A DNA stretch of 64,000 nt from Monoplex corrugatus (GCA_030674185.1 CM060307.1:75641135-75705134), one strand, 5' to 3'; positions 47,960-59,331 are shown, numbered from the stretch's first letter. Notes: a model not told the origin generated them from the letters alone. Made by a program: numbers and translations.

Positions 47960-48962
47960 CCCTGTGGTACTGTATCTGAATTATGCTTAATTGATTATAC
48001 CAAGGCTTTCGAACTGGTAAGGCATGAAGAATTGACCAACCGACTAGAAAGGCTCAATACTGATGGAAAAATCTAAAAATTATCAGATATATGTAATGGG
48101 AACAAACAGCAGCTATGAGAATAGAAAACGATAAAAGCTCTTTACAAAATATTAAAAGAGGGGTCAGGCAGGGGTGTGTTCTGTCACCAGATTTGTTTTC
48201 ACTTTACAGCGAAATCATCAAGATAAAACTAGAAGAATGCTTTGAGATAAAGGTTGGAGGAAAAATGATGAACATTTGTTACGCAGATGACACCATGCTA
48301 ATTGCAGAAAAAGAAAGGGACCCACAAAACCTTGTGAATATAATAGAAATAGCAAAAACAAAGGTCTGGAGCTAAATATCAAGAAGACTGAAGTCATGGT
48401 AATCAGTAAAAAACATGAAATCCCCTCATGCGCAGTAACAGCAAATGGCACAAACTTGAAACGGGCTGATAAGTTTAAATATCTGGGAACGGTCATTTCA
48501 CCAGACAGCAGATGCACATCGGAAATAGCCAGCAGAATCGGCAAAGCCAAAACAGCATTCTAGAAGATGAAAAGCCTTCTTACCAACAAATGCCTATCAA
48601 TTAACATCAGGAAGAGAGTTCTTGAATGTTATATAGAACCAATACTGTTATACAGTTGTGAGGTGTGGACAATCAACATGCAAAGACAGGACAAGATTGA
48701 GGCAGCCGAGATGTGGTTTCTAAGAAGACCGTTGCGAGTTCCATGGACAGCAAAGAAAATAAACGAGACAGTCTTGATGGAGGCAGACACTAGGTCATAG
48801 ATAAAGAAGCTCAGGAAAAGACAAAACAACATTTATAGGCATTTTATGAGGCAAGAGAAATTAGAGCATCTAGTCACAACAGGAAAGCTGGAGGGAAAAA
48901 ACACCAGGTAGACCCAGGGAGAAAATGCTGGATGGTTTTGTGGAACGGATTAAGACAGAAAG
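47960..48962 (+). mobile_element. RTE-like LINE relic, part 1
   Basis: Plus-strand RT pieces: DYTKAFELVRHEEL, IKRGVRQGCVLSPDLFSLYS, MMNICYADDTMLIAE (YADD catalytic box), KYLGTVISPDSRC, RKRVLECYIEPILLYSCEVW, EMWFLRRPLRVPWTAKKINE and GKLEGKNTR. Frameshifts and stops split them. The 3' part breaks off at about 48963, where an L2/CR1-like LINE begins. A shorter copy of the same family, with its 3' end, is at 54445-54945. Confidence 0.8.
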
Positions 48963-50290
48963 GGTAGGAGATGCAGTGACAAAAGATAATCTCCTCAATC
49001 CTTTCCAGTCAGCCTACCGCCAGTGCCATAGCACTGAAACTGCCCTGCTACACATTCTCAACAATCTCCTCCTTGCAACTGATACTGGCAAAGTCTCTCT
49101 CCTCACACTCCTTGATCTGTCTGCAGCCTTCGATACTATTGACCATGGTATTCTCCTTTCTAGACTTCATCATACTTTTGGCATCTCTGACATTGCTCTC
49201 TCCTGGTTCACTTCATATCTATCAAACAGAAAACAAACTGTTCTCATTAATGGCACTTACTCTCAACCTGCATACCTGACCTGTGGTGTTCCACAAGGAT
49301 CTGTCCTTGGCCCTGTTCTTTTCACTCTTTACACTTCCCCCCTGTCCACCATCATCAACTCCCACTCTATAAAACACCACTTCTATGCTGATGACACCCA
49401 ACTTCTAGACAGTGACACACCAGACAATATACAGCGCCTCTTGACTCGCACCACTGAGTGTTACTCGGACATTAAGAACTGGATGACGTTCAACAAACTT
49501 CAGCTTAATGATGACAAGACAGAAGCTATCCTCATTGGCACCCGTCAGAAACTTTCTCAGCTGCCTCCTCTTTCTCTCCGATTATGTAACACGTCAGTCC
49601 CAATTTCTGATTCAGCTAAAAACCTTGGTGTCTGCATTGACTCTACCCTCTCCATGAACAACTTTGTTTCTCAAACTGCCAGATCTTGCTACTATCACCT
49701 CCATCGTATAAGCCTGATCAGGAAGTATCTCTCTGTGGAAACAACTGCAAAACTCGTTCTCTCCTTCATAATGTCTCGCATTGACTATTGCAATTCACTC
49801 CTGTCTGGTCTTCCTGCCTCCACCATTCACATTCTGCAGCGCATTCAAAACAATGCTGCACGCCTTGTACTCAAAAAGAAAAAAAGCTGACCACATATCT
49901 CCTCTCCTGGCACAACTTCACTGGCTCCCTGTATCAAAGCGCATACAGTACAAACTAGACACCATGTGCTACAAAAGCCTCAATAACGCAGTCCCCGATT
50001 ACCTGTCAAGCCTACTTGAGATCTATGTTCCCTCACGTACCCTCCGCTCTGCCTCCGATCCTCTGACTTTTCGCTTTCCACGCACTAAGCTCAATACCTA
50101 TGGTCCACGAGCCTTCTCTGTTTCTGGTCCACTTTCCTGGAACAAACTTCCTCTCTCAGTCCGTCAGCAACCTACTTTTGTCTCCCTCAAGTCCGCTCTC
50201 AAAACTCACCTTTTCTCCTCTGCATAAAATCCTGACCTCACTCAATCCCCTCTGCAACCTGTCTCCACTCGGAGGGGAATCACATTGTAG
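48963..50290 (+). mobile_element. L2/CR1-like LINE, 5'-truncated, one frameshift
   Basis: A long RT frame: NPFQSAYRQCHSTETALLHI, LLDLSAAFDTIDHGILLSRL, PQGSVLGPVLFTLY, HFYADDTQLL (YADD), NLGVCIDSTLSM, SRIDYCNSLL, then ADHISPLLAQLHWLPVSKRI, YGPRAFSVSGPLSWNKLP and SLKSALKTHLF to the stop at 50225-50227. Only one break is seen, an extra A in the A-rich run 49872-49885. So this is a young or nearly intact 3' half. It sits inside the RTE-like relic: upstream RTE sequence stops at 48962. Confidence 0.87.
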
Positions 50291-50432
50291 AAAGAAACTC
50301 TAGGGAGAGCTAGACAACAGAAGGTCTTCAGAGAAGTAACCCCCTTCAGACAAGTGTTTCGGCCCTGAACTCCTTACACTCTCGGGGGGCCGGGCCACAT
50401 CCAGGTCATGACTCCTGTCTTTTTTTTTTTTT

Positions 50433-50512
50433 CCCCACGACGGGGAGCGAACCTGGGCGATTCTGCGCTTCAGAACTGCGGTACGCGGTTTTACCAATGT
50501 GCTAACGGGGCA
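50433..50512 (-). mobile_element. tRNA-like retrosequence
   Basis: The minus strand from 50512 starts GCCCCGTTAGCACATTGG and carries an A-box-like TAGCACATTGG and a B box GGTTCGCTCCC (50453-50443). It ends GTGGGG, which can pair with the 5' end, and is followed at once by an A12 run. It looks like a tRNA pseudogene or SINE head. A working tRNA is unlikely: the anticodon arm pairs poorly and the base before the putative anticodon is not T. Confidence 0.55.
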
Positions 50513-50531
50513 CACATCATCTGTAGGGAAT

Positions 50532-53193
50532 TTAATCCTTATGAAGTTCACTTTGGTTCCTCCTTGCCCAGATCCAGCTTGAGCTCCCTTCTGCTGCCTC
50601 TGCCATCGCTTTAAGGGCTCTAGTCCTCTTCTTCCCAGAAATGGCGAGTTGTTTCATGAGATCATAAGCGGAGGTGCCCACAAACCCTCTTGCCCCGACC
50701 TCTATGGCGAAGATTTTGACCCGCAGACCTGCTTTCTTCAGGGTGCTGGCAAGACCGGCGTATTTTTCGGTCTTGTAGATATGTGCTTCTTCCATTCTGC
50801 TTTCGTATGGCACAGTGAGTTTCTATCAGAATCACTTGTTTCGAGGAGTCAGAGTGGAGAGCGATGTCTGGTCTTATGCCTGTCTTGCTGATGACATCTG
50901 GGTAATTTCTCCACTCTGGGAGGTCTGCTGTACACTCCCAGTCGACTGCTCCATCCAGAAGACCCTTTGGCAATGTGCTGGTTGTCATAGCAATTTCGGG
51001 CCAGACCTGCTTCCCTCCTGCTTTGTAGAACGTTGTCATAGCGTTTGGGGTCATGGTTTTTTCGCTAACGACGTCTGTGATCACTTTCAGAACTTGGTTG
51101 TGCCTCCATGTATACCTTCCTTGGGCTAGCGCTACTTTGCAAGAGCTTAGGACATGTTCCACTGTTTGTTTCCTCTGACAGAGCGGACATGCTGGGTCAT
51201 CCTACTTCCCCCATTTCTACTATGTTTGCATTCGAGGGGAGCAGGTCATATACAGATCTGAGGAGGAAGCTTATCCTTAGAGGAGCCATGTGCCACATAT
51301 CGTTCCAGCTGAGACTTCTTTGGAGTGCACTGTCCCATGTTGTCCATTGCCCCTGTTGACCTTGCTGGACTGCCTTCTGCACTCTTTTGATATCTTCTTC
51401 TTTTCTCAACTCCTGTATGATCATGTCTCTTTTTTCCTTCCTTTTGGCTTTGGACCACCACTGCATTTTTGTTGCTCCCAGTCCCTGTCTGTTGGTTTGC
51501 GTGTGTCCAATTATTTCTTTGATGCTGAGGTTTCTCTTGGCATTGTTTACAGCCTCTTGGACTTTCCATTTTCTGCCAGTTCTCAGCTTTGGCTGAACTG
51601 ATCTCACGATATTGTCTTCCGATTCCTCCAGCATGCTCAACAGTCTTGCTTTTCCAACTTTGTATTCCTCCACTATGGATTTGAGAGGTAGCTTCAGCAT
51701 TGCTTGACGACAGTAGAATGCAACATCAGTGAGACCAGGTGGGACACCGAGCCATTTTCTTGTGTATTTGTTGATTTTGGCTTCCATTGCTTCCACTGTG
51801 CTGGTGCAAATGTCATAGATTAGCAGTGGCCACAGCAGCTTTGGTATCAGCATGAACTGTAGACACCAGACTTTGTATTTGCCTGGCAGTCCGCAGTTAT
51901 CTATTTTCTTCAGGCCTTCTTCTGCTGTTTGCTTGGTTTCACATCCTCTTTGTGTGTCTTTCAGGGAGTCATCATACCATCTTCCGAGACTTTTTACTGG
52001 CTCTTCTGTGACAGTGGGGATGGCTTGGTTGGCTACCATGAATTTGACTGAATCTGCCACTTTTCCTTTTCGCAGTGAGAGACTTCGGGATTTCTTTGGT
52101 TTGAACCTCATTCTTGAAGAGGCCACCAGCTCATCCAGCTGCTTTAAGATTTGGTGTGTCTCTTCCTCATCCGTGGACAAGACTGTTGTGTCATCCATGA
52201 AAGCTTTCAGAGGAGGCATCTGGTATCCATCTCCCAGATTCACTGGACCTGAACTCTTCATTGCAGCTTTCAAGATGACTTCCATTGCCAACACGAACAG
52301 TATGGGAGAGATTGCACAGCCCATTGCAATGCCCACCTCTAGGTCTATCCAGTCCGTGGTGTAATCTTTGGTAGAGAACCGCATTGAGAACCCTTGGAAA
52401 TACTTCCTCAGCATTGTTCGGATGTTTTCTGGGATGTGATACATTTCAAGAGCCAGCTGGATCATATCGTGTGGAACTGATCCATATGCATTCGCCAGAT
52501 CAAGCCAAACTACGTCAATGTCTCTCTTGTCTGTTCTTGCTTTTTGGATGGCATCCCAATCAACATGGCATGTTCCAAGCATCCAGGCATTCCTGGTATG
52601 CCTCCCTTTTGGACTGACATATCCAGATACTTGTTTTCAGTCAAGTATTTTGTCAATCTTGCTGCCATAACAGAGAAGAAGATTTTCCCCTCGACGTTCA
52701 GAAGTGATATTGGCCTGAACTGGTTGATGCTGCTGGAGTTCTGCTCCTTCGGAATGTACACTCCTTCAGCTCTCATCCATTGGTCGCTGATCTTCTGGTT
52801 CCTCCATGCTGATCGAATCATCTTGTGGAGCCACTCGAGCACTTTTGGGCATTTCTTGTAGAGCAGGTATGGTATTCCGTTTGGTCCAGGTGCTGACTTG
52901 GCTCTGGCTTTCTTTACTACGTTCTTCACTTCATCCAGTGTTGGTGGTTTGTTATTGAATTTTCCTTCTGGCGCTGCAGGCCAAACCAGATTCTGGATTT
53001 CAAGTGGTGCCTCGCGCTGAGAATCGGAATATGTTTCCCTGAGATGCTGCTCTAGGGTTTCCTTGCCCACTGTGAGAGTCCCTGATTTGGGTTGTTCAAA
53101 CAGCTTTCTTGCAAAGTCAAAGGGATCTTTGAAGAAACGATCTTGAGTCTTCTTCTTTTTGCTCTTTCTTCGCCTTGCTGATTCCACTTCCAT
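50532..53193 (-). mobile_element. LINE with C-terminal restriction-like endonuclease (R2-type organisation), 3 frameshifts
   Basis: Minus-strand frames 53193-52510, 52582-51197, 51162-50662 and 50813-50532 form one protein of about 880 residues broken by single-base shifts near 52555, 51195 and 50820. Order: FFKDPFDFARKLF, SAPGPNGIPYLLYKKCP, NQFRPISLLNVEGKIFF, QKGGIPGMPGCLEH, VVWLDLANAYGSVPH, GIAMGCAISPILFVLAMEV, KAFMDDTTVL (RT catalytic box, FMDD rather than YADD), KPVKSLGRWY-like, LLWPLLIYDI, RKWLGVPP, a CX2CX7HX4C knuckle (CPLC ... EHVLSSC) and an endonuclease-like block (RPDIAL, VILIE, EKYAGL, AIEVGARGF). A zinc knuckle plus PD-(D/E)XK after the RT is the architecture of R2-group LINEs, which often use site-specific targets. 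The clade is not resolved. The 5' end is truncated just beyond 53193. Confidence 0.85.
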
Positions 53194-53269
53194 TGTAATA
53201 TATAAATGTATATAATATGCTCTCTATAATTTTCCATTGCTTTTATTCTTTCTCCCCATTTATAGCCGT

Positions 53270-53342
53270 GTGCGTGTGCGTGTGCGTGTGCGTGTGCGTG
53301 TGTGTATGTGTGCGTGCGTGCGTGCGTGTGTGCGTGTGTCTG
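53270..53342. repeat. (GTGCGT)n and (GT)n microsatellite
   Basis: Hexamer then dimer repeat immediately before the retroposon tail at 53345. Confidence 0.92.
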
Positions 53343-53344
53343 TT

Positions 53345-53417
53345 TTAGCGCTTAGATTTGATTTTATCAAGATTTTGCGCTATATAAAATATTGTATATT
53401 ATTATTATTATTATTAT
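53345..53417 (+). mobile_element. Short retroposon tail, copy 2
   Basis: Same sequence as 11049-11127 (AGCGCTTAGATTTGATTTTA ... TTGCGCTATATAAA) followed by (ATT)n. Two separate sites with the same 3' end and tail support retroposition. Confidence 0.75.
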
Positions 53418-53429
53418 AAACTCATATGG

Positions 53430-53530
53430 AGGGCCATGATCGCCAATGCCATGCAGTAGGCCATAATGCTGATGATGAAAGGCCAGCTGGCCGAAAATTA
53501 GCGCATGTCCAGTCTTGTTATAGTAGACAT
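53430..53530 (+). repeat. RTE-like 3' end fused to a Penelope-type hairpin motif
   Basis: GGAGGGCCATGATCGCCAAT then GCCATGCAG matches the RTE-like 3' end at 54885-54915. It is followed by CTGATGA (53469-53475), the hairpin GGCCAGCTGGCC and GAAAA, then TTAGCGC. The hairpin block is alike in the Penelope terminal repeats (AAAGGCCGGTTGGCCGAAAA at 57598-57617). Confidence 0.6.
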
Positions 53531-53894
53531 GCGTTCTGATTATGTTTTCGTGCTTTTCTGTTCCTAAATTCAAAGTCCTACCACCACAGATGCATCTTTC
53601 AATGTCTGTGCCTATCACACGAGCATGTAAAATATTAACAAGTTTTGAAATACACACACACGTGTGTGTGTGAGAAAGAGAGACAGACAGACAGAGAGAG
53701 AGAGAGAAGGGGGGGGGGGGGCTGCATGTCAGATTGGCGCTGCAGTTCATTATGATTGATACAGCTATGCAGTTACTTCCTCTGTGGTCTTACGCAATAG
53801 ATGAGTACAACAATGAGCTTGAAAACCCACCAATAGTTGCATTAGCCAAACTGAGATTTAAAATGTTTGATTTCCAATTGGAAGCATCTTGGTT
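53531..53894. other. Non-coding sequence
   Basis: No gene seen. CACACACGTGTGTGTG palindrome, GA run and poly-G tract at about 53650-53722. Confidence 0.5.
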
Positions 53895-54100
53895 CTATCC
53901 TGTCTGGTTATCACCTAGTGGCTAAATGGAGGAGATATTTCCGATCTCCCAAGTCAGCATATTATTATGTGCAGACATGCCAGTGCCTGAAACCCGTTTG
54001 TCTGTACTTGCAGACAGAGCATCAAACACACATGTTAAGAATCCTTCAAGTCACATCAGTGTTCAGCAAACAGGAGAATACCCAGAATGCACACCAGCCG
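53895..54100 (+). repeat. Dispersed gastropod-type repeat, copy b
   Basis: GGAGGAGATATTTCCGATCT, TGCAGACATGCCAGTGCC, CAGGAGAATACCCAGAATGC. Matches 28340-28525. Open frames here are chance. Confidence 0.6.
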
Positions 54101-54444
54101 AAGACAGCGAGCAGACTGTGAAGCAACATAACACATTAAACAATAATCAGTCAATTAACATATAAAGGCCTATGTGCAGCAGAAAACATTACTGAGAACA
54201 ACAACGATGATAACAACAGCAGCAGCAGCAACAACAACAAAATGATTAAACGTGAACAACATAAAACTGCTTTTATAGAAGGCTTGAATGCGATCGTTTG
54301 GGTCCCAAAGCCAGGAAATCCAGTGTTCCCAATAGGTTGTCTACAAAGGAATTCAAATCTGTTTGTAGGCTACTTGACCCCTCCTTTGATCTTCTTGAAT
54401 AATTGAAGTGTTCCGGATTTTTTTCTCAGATGTATAGGTGGTAA
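54101..54444. other. Non-coding sequence
   Basis: AAC and AGC trinucleotide runs near 54205-54240. No gene seen. Confidence 0.5.
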
Positions 54445-54945
54445 GACAAGCATTCTTACCAACAAATATCTATCAATTAACATCAGAAAGAGAGTCCTTG
54501 AATGTTATATAGAACCAATACTGTTGTACGGATGCGAGGCGTGGACAGCAAGCAAAGCCAGAGCAAGATTGAGGCAGCCGAGATGTGGTTTCTCAGAAGA
54601 ATGTTGGAGAGTTCCATGGACAGCAAAGAAAACAAACGAGACAGTCTTGATGGAGGCAGACACAAGTAGATTACTCATAAGGAAGATTAGAAAAAGACAG
54701 GTAACATTTATAGGCCATTTTATGAGGAAGGGGGATTTGGAGCACCTGGTCACAACAGGAAAGCTGGAGGGAAAGAGAGCACCAGGTAGACCCAGGGAGA
54801 GAATGCTGGACGGACTTGCAGAGTGGCTGGGGATGGGGAGAGTGGGGGAGATGCTAGGGGCAACGAGAGATAGAGATGGTTGGAAGTCCATGGTCGCCAA
54901 CGCCATGCGGCAGGGCACCTGATGATGATGATGATGATGATAGGT
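54445..54945 (+). mobile_element. RTE-like LINE 3' end with (GAT)n tail
   Basis: SILTNKYLSINIRKRVLECY, then (after a frame change and back) VPWTAKKTNETVLMEADT, RKIRKRQVTFIGHFMRKGDL, GKLEGKRAPGRPRERMLDGL, DGWKSMVANAMRQGT and a stop, then (GATGAT)n. It is over 90% alike by eye to the interrupted copy at 48560-48962 and supplies its missing 3' end. Two compensating frameshifts around 54550-54600. Confidence 0.82.
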
Positions 54946-55209
54946 GGTAAGTTTATACACACACCTGCATACTCCGTCTTCCTCACAGTTGGGTATGCAT
55001 ACTGGGTGTTTTCATGTTTCTATAGGCCGCAATCTGGAGTTTGGAATTTGTCAGTTCCAGAGGCATTTGTCACGTTCAGGCAATTTCATATATATTCCAC
55101 CCAAATCTGCCAGAAACTATCTGCAAATTCCTTTATCCTGTGGAAAAGCCCTATGTGCCAGCAAGGCCGGTCTTGAGACTATCAAACAATTACACCGCCA
55201 GTGACTGGA

Positions 55210-55307
55210 TCATTAAGATGGGCAGCAAACGGCCAACTTTTATGATGCGGGCTGGGATCGAACTCAGGACATGGAATCTTGAGTCCATAACTTTGATCCA
55301 AAACAAG
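55210..55307 (-). repeat. Dispersed tRNA-related repeat, copy c, left half
   Basis: GGCAGCAAACGGCC, GCTGGGATCGAACTCAGGAC (B box on the minus strand) and TCTTGAGTCCATAAC. The repeat resumes at 57682 after the Penelope-like element. Confidence 0.7.
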
Positions 55308-55336
55308 TGTGACTGCCCGAGCCCAAGCAAACAGTA

Positions 55337-55502
55337 ACCAGAAGAACAAGAAAACCAATGTAAGCGCGTATCCAACAAAACAAGCGCAAATTTTCGGCCA
55401 ACCGGCCTTTGTCAAGCGCGAACGCACGGTCATAAACAGATTACAAACACCAAACAATGGATAATAAAAACAGGACTAAAAACTTCCCTGCCGCCTCGTC
55501 CA
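55337..55502 (+). repeat. Penelope pLTR, left inverted copy
   Basis: Reverse complement of 57508-57675, from ACCAGAAGAACAAGAAAACC to CCTGCCGCCTCGTCCAGT. It contains TTTTCGGCCAACCGGCCTTT, the complement of the hairpin and GAAA block. Confidence 0.88.
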
Positions 55503-57507
55503 GTGGGTAAGAAGGGGACCAAATGGAATGCCCATGTCTTCATGAGCAGTAGTAAGAAGTGGGGAGAGGGGAGGCAACTATGATGTCAAAAGGGAAGTGA
55601 GATGAGTTCTGCAATTTTGAGAAGTGGACATGCTATATCGGTATAGCCCTGTTCTGAAGAAGGCACAGGGCAAGAGCCAAGAGATAAGGGAGTAGATTGT
55701 GCCCAGTGCCATGAATCTGGTAGGCCTGGGAACAGGAAGAAACATGAAACGGCATGTCTGAATTCTATTGCGTAATGTATTACTTATGGTTTGTCATTAA
55801 GACCATATGGTTTGCGTGTTCCAAGTTTATTTATTGTATAGAAGCCACAGACCTTTCACTCGGATGTCATTGATTGAGTGGTCTGATTGGTTGAAGTGAT
55901 TGGGGATAGTTTTATCCCTTTGATGACGGATATCAGCCAAGTGTTCTTTGAAACGTGTATCAAGGGTGCGTCCAGTCTCACCAATATACAGCTGGGAACA
56001 TTTAGAGCAGCTGATCAAGTAGACAATGTTATAAGTTTGACAGCTGAAATGTTTTGTAATTCTCATATGAGATTTGGGGCCTTTGACTGTGGTGGCTGTG
56101 CACAAGAAAGAACATGTCTTGCATTTAGGTTTGTTACATGGAGAGGTTCCTGGAGGTTGGCTGACTGGTTTGCTGAGATTTGAGTGCACCAGCAAGTCGC
56201 GGAGATTTGTGTCTCTCTTGTAGACGATCAAAGGGCGCTGGTCAAAGGTTTCACCTGTAGTGGGACTGGATTGCAGAATGTTCCAGTTGGACAAGATGAT
56301 CCTTTTTACGAGGTACATGGATGGGTGGTAAACTAGACTGAGGACTGGCCGATCCTCTGTGGCAGCTTTGGGCTTCGAATGGAGGGCATTTAGCCGAGAG
56401 ACAGAGTTGACTTTTTTCCGGGCTTCATTGATGACCTCGAGTGGGTAATGTCTGCGCAGGAAAAATCTAGTCATTTCATCTGCTTTGTCCTGGAAATCGT
56501 CTTCGTCTGAGCAGAGGCGTCGTAGTCTCAAGAACTGCGAGTAGGGAATGCTGTTTCTGGTGTTGGAAGTGTGAGATGATTGATAGTCCAGGTAGGAATG
56601 TGAGTCTGTAGGTTTGTAGTGGACTGTAGTGACTAGTTGTTCAGATTGAAGGGAAACTTCGATATCAAGAAAGCATATGGATGTGCTTGAAATTTCATAT
56701 GTGAACTTAATGGATGGGTGAAACGTTTGGACGTAATGGATGAATTGCAAAAGTTGGTCATGATCGAGGGATATCATGCCAATGCAATCATCTATGTATC
56801 TTTTGTAAACTTCAGGTTTGGGTTTCTTGTATTGTAGGATTTGTTCCTCCAAATATCCCATGAACAGACAAGCATAGCTGGGGCCCATCTTTGTACCCAT
56901 AGCGACTCCGCTAACTTGCGAGAACGTCTATCATCAAACGAAAATGTATTCATTGTCAGGACCAGCTCCGCAAGTCGGACGAGGGTTGAAGTAGACAATG
57001 TTTGATCACGTCGTTTGTCTAGAAAATGCTGGAGAGCTTTTAACCCGTCGGAGTGGGGTATGCTGGTATACAAAGAGGTCACATCCAAAGTGAACAGGTA
57101 TTGGGGTTTGAAGGTGTGGTCTTCATTTATTATTTGAATCAGATTCAATGTATGGTAGTGTCTTTGATGAAGGTAGGCAAAGACTGGACTATAGGTTGCA
57201 AAATGTGGTCAAGAAACTGAGAAATATTTTCAGTTGGGCAGTTGCAAGCTGACACGATAGGACGGCCAGGATAGTTGGCTTTATGTATTTTGGGAAGTAA
57301 ATAAAAAAGTGATTGGACTGGAAGTTGTTTGATGAATAGTCTAGCAGTGGGGGGCAGCTGCTTAGAGGTTATGAGATTGTTGATAAGTTTGGATATCTTG
57401 GCATGATTGGTCATGTGTGCAGGTTGGTCCAACTTTTTGTAGAAACGTGATGATGGAGTTGTTTCTGGGCTTCCTTTATATACAGGTCTGTCCCAGACTA
57501 CAGACTG

Positions 57508-57675
57508 GACGAGGCGGCAGGGAAGTTTTTAGTCCTGTTTTTATTATCCATTGTTTGGTGTTTGTGATCTGTTTGTGACCGTGCGTTCGCGCTTGACAAA
57601 GGCCGGTTGGCCGAAAATTTGCGCTTGTTTTGTTTTGTTTTGTTGGATACGTGCTTACATTGGTTTTCTTGTTCT
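57508..57675 (+). repeat. Penelope pLTR, right inverted copy
   Basis: Starts ACTGGACGAGGCGGCAGG. Contains CTTGACAAAGGCCGGTTGGC then CGAAAATTTGCGC (57592-57624), a hairpin with a GAAA shoulder as in hammerhead motifs of Penelope-like elements. The CTGATGA core is degraded here. Confidence 0.85.
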
Positions 57676-57681
57676 TCTGGT

Positions 57682-57790
57682 TCCATAACTTTATCAAAAG
57701 AGCCAGCCAGCCTGCGTTAAAACCACTAGACACCGACAAGCGGATCTTTAACGCACATACTTGATGTTCTTCTTCAGTCCTTGCGTATAC
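57682..57790 (-). repeat. Dispersed tRNA-related repeat, copy c, right half
   Basis: TCCATAACTTTATCAAAAGA then GCCAGCCAGCC continues the repeat that stops at 55307, as copy a at 11140 shows (GAGTCCATGGTTCTGTC ... ACCAACCAGCC). Confidence 0.65.
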
Positions 57791-58171
57791 ACACAACTGA
57801 CAAAGACTGAAAGAGGACTTAAGCATCAATTGGCAAGTCTACACACGGCGCGTACTCGTCTGGGACCCACCAGACAGAATTGTTTTGGCAGATTATCCTA
57901 AGACCTTCACACTGAAAGGCTGACGTTGATCCACTTGACAACCATGCCTGTCTGTCTCGCAGTTTGAATGTTCTTCACCCCCCCCCCTCTCTCTCTCACA
58001 CACACACACTATACGCTTTTATAGGAAAATAAGGAGCTTTTCCATCGGGTGCCGTCACCGGCGCATATCGAAGGGACATTACTCTCGTGAAAGCGTCCCC
58101 GGCAGCACAGGAAGCGAACAGCTTATGATGGCGGTTTTGTGAATGCCAGGATACAAGCCGTAATCAGAAAT
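57791..58171 (+). promoter_or_regulatory. Upstream region of the DNAAF9-like gene
   Basis: Short CT/CA tract at 57978-58010, then a GC-richer 5' flank. An upstream ATG near 58125 (ATGGCGGTTTTGTGA) makes a four-codon uORF before the chosen start. No TATA box stands out. Confidence 0.45.
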
Positions 58172-59152
58172 ATGTCTGCCAGATCTACGAAGAGGCCGTC
58201 TTCGGCGAAACGCCACATCAGATACGAAAACTTTTCACAGTTTGTGAGGTAAGTGGTGACAAAAAGCCACAAACTATTGTAAAATCGTACATAAAATCAC
58301 CGTTTCTAACGACGCTATTTCCACTGACAGTCTAATATCTAGATAATATGATAGTAGATCTTTTAGTAATAACGATCTAACCGACCCAGCGAATAGTCAT
58401 AACTTACACGATTTCTTTTTCGAAATCATTTCAGCAGAAATAACAAATCACGTTTAAAAAAAAAAATGTATTTGCCATTTCATTTTAGCGCAAAGAAGGT
58501 GTATAAACCAGTATTAGGAAATTAAGTTTTTAGGCCTAGACATCCATATTCAATGTTGAATTAAATTTGAGAAGAAATGTTGAATTAAATTTGGGAAGAA
58601 ATGAAAAGGTAAACCCTACAGCCAAAGGCACCATAAAATGACTGTTTACAGTGAAATTTCTCCTTTTTACCATTTAGCTCCAAGTAAAGATCTGGGTCTC
58701 ATAACACACTACTATGCGCAAAGTTGTGTTGAATGTGAATGTTAGAATAGACATTTTTATCCATCTACGAAATCCAGTGGAACAAGTGCACCATCAGCAA
58801 TCACATGATACTAACAAATCCTTAGTAGATATATTATTTCACTGGGTTCCATTGATTGTGTTCATGAAATGGGCCATGCTAGTTTAGACTTGACTAGATT
58901 TTCTTTGTAACAGTGAAGATATATTTCACAGAGACGCATGAAACCTTTGTTGATAGATGGTCATATTTTGCCTCACAGTTATTTTAAAGGTCAGTGACTT
59001 TAAAGGTCTTACCATAGGTTAATTTTACATGCAGTTCACACCCCAAAGGTTGTTAATATTTGGCAGTCTGAGATATCAACGACAAAGACTAGAGCCTATA
59101 GAAGATATGTAATATATGTTACAAGTGTGTGTGTGTGTGTGTGTGTGTGTTT

Positions 59153-59197
<45 letters not shown>

Positions 59198-59266
59198 ACG
59201 TATACACATGGATTGTAGTTTGCAATAAGCCTTAATTTTCAGTTTACAGAAGAGTGACAGAGAGAC

Positions 59267-59331
<65 letters not shown>

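Larger units (their letters stand above)
55308..57681 (-). mobile_element. Penelope-like element with RT and GIY-YIG endonuclease, inverted terminal repeats
   Basis: Minus-strand frames run from about 57480 to 55827: FYLLPKIHKANYPGRPIVSA, ISQFLDHILQPIVQSLP, LFTLDVTSLYTSIPHSDGLK, VSGVAMGTKMGPSYACLF, EVYKRYIDDCIGM (RT catalytic box YIDD), HYKPTDSHSYLDYQSSH, PYSQFLRLRRLCS, CNKPKCKTCSFLC, then VYLISCSKCSQLYIGETGRT, the GIY-YIG endonuclease. Order and motifs are those of Penelope/Poseidon elements. Frameshifts near 57150 and 56925 inactivate it and the N-terminus is missing. Flanks 55337-55502 and 57508-57675 are inverted copies of each other. Short duplicated target sequence TCCATAACTTT lies outside (55284 and 57682). 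Confidence 0.9.

Noticed and set aside
47990..48900. A host reverse-transcriptase-like gene
   Set aside because: Frame breaks and the truncated RTE-like layout show a dead LINE.
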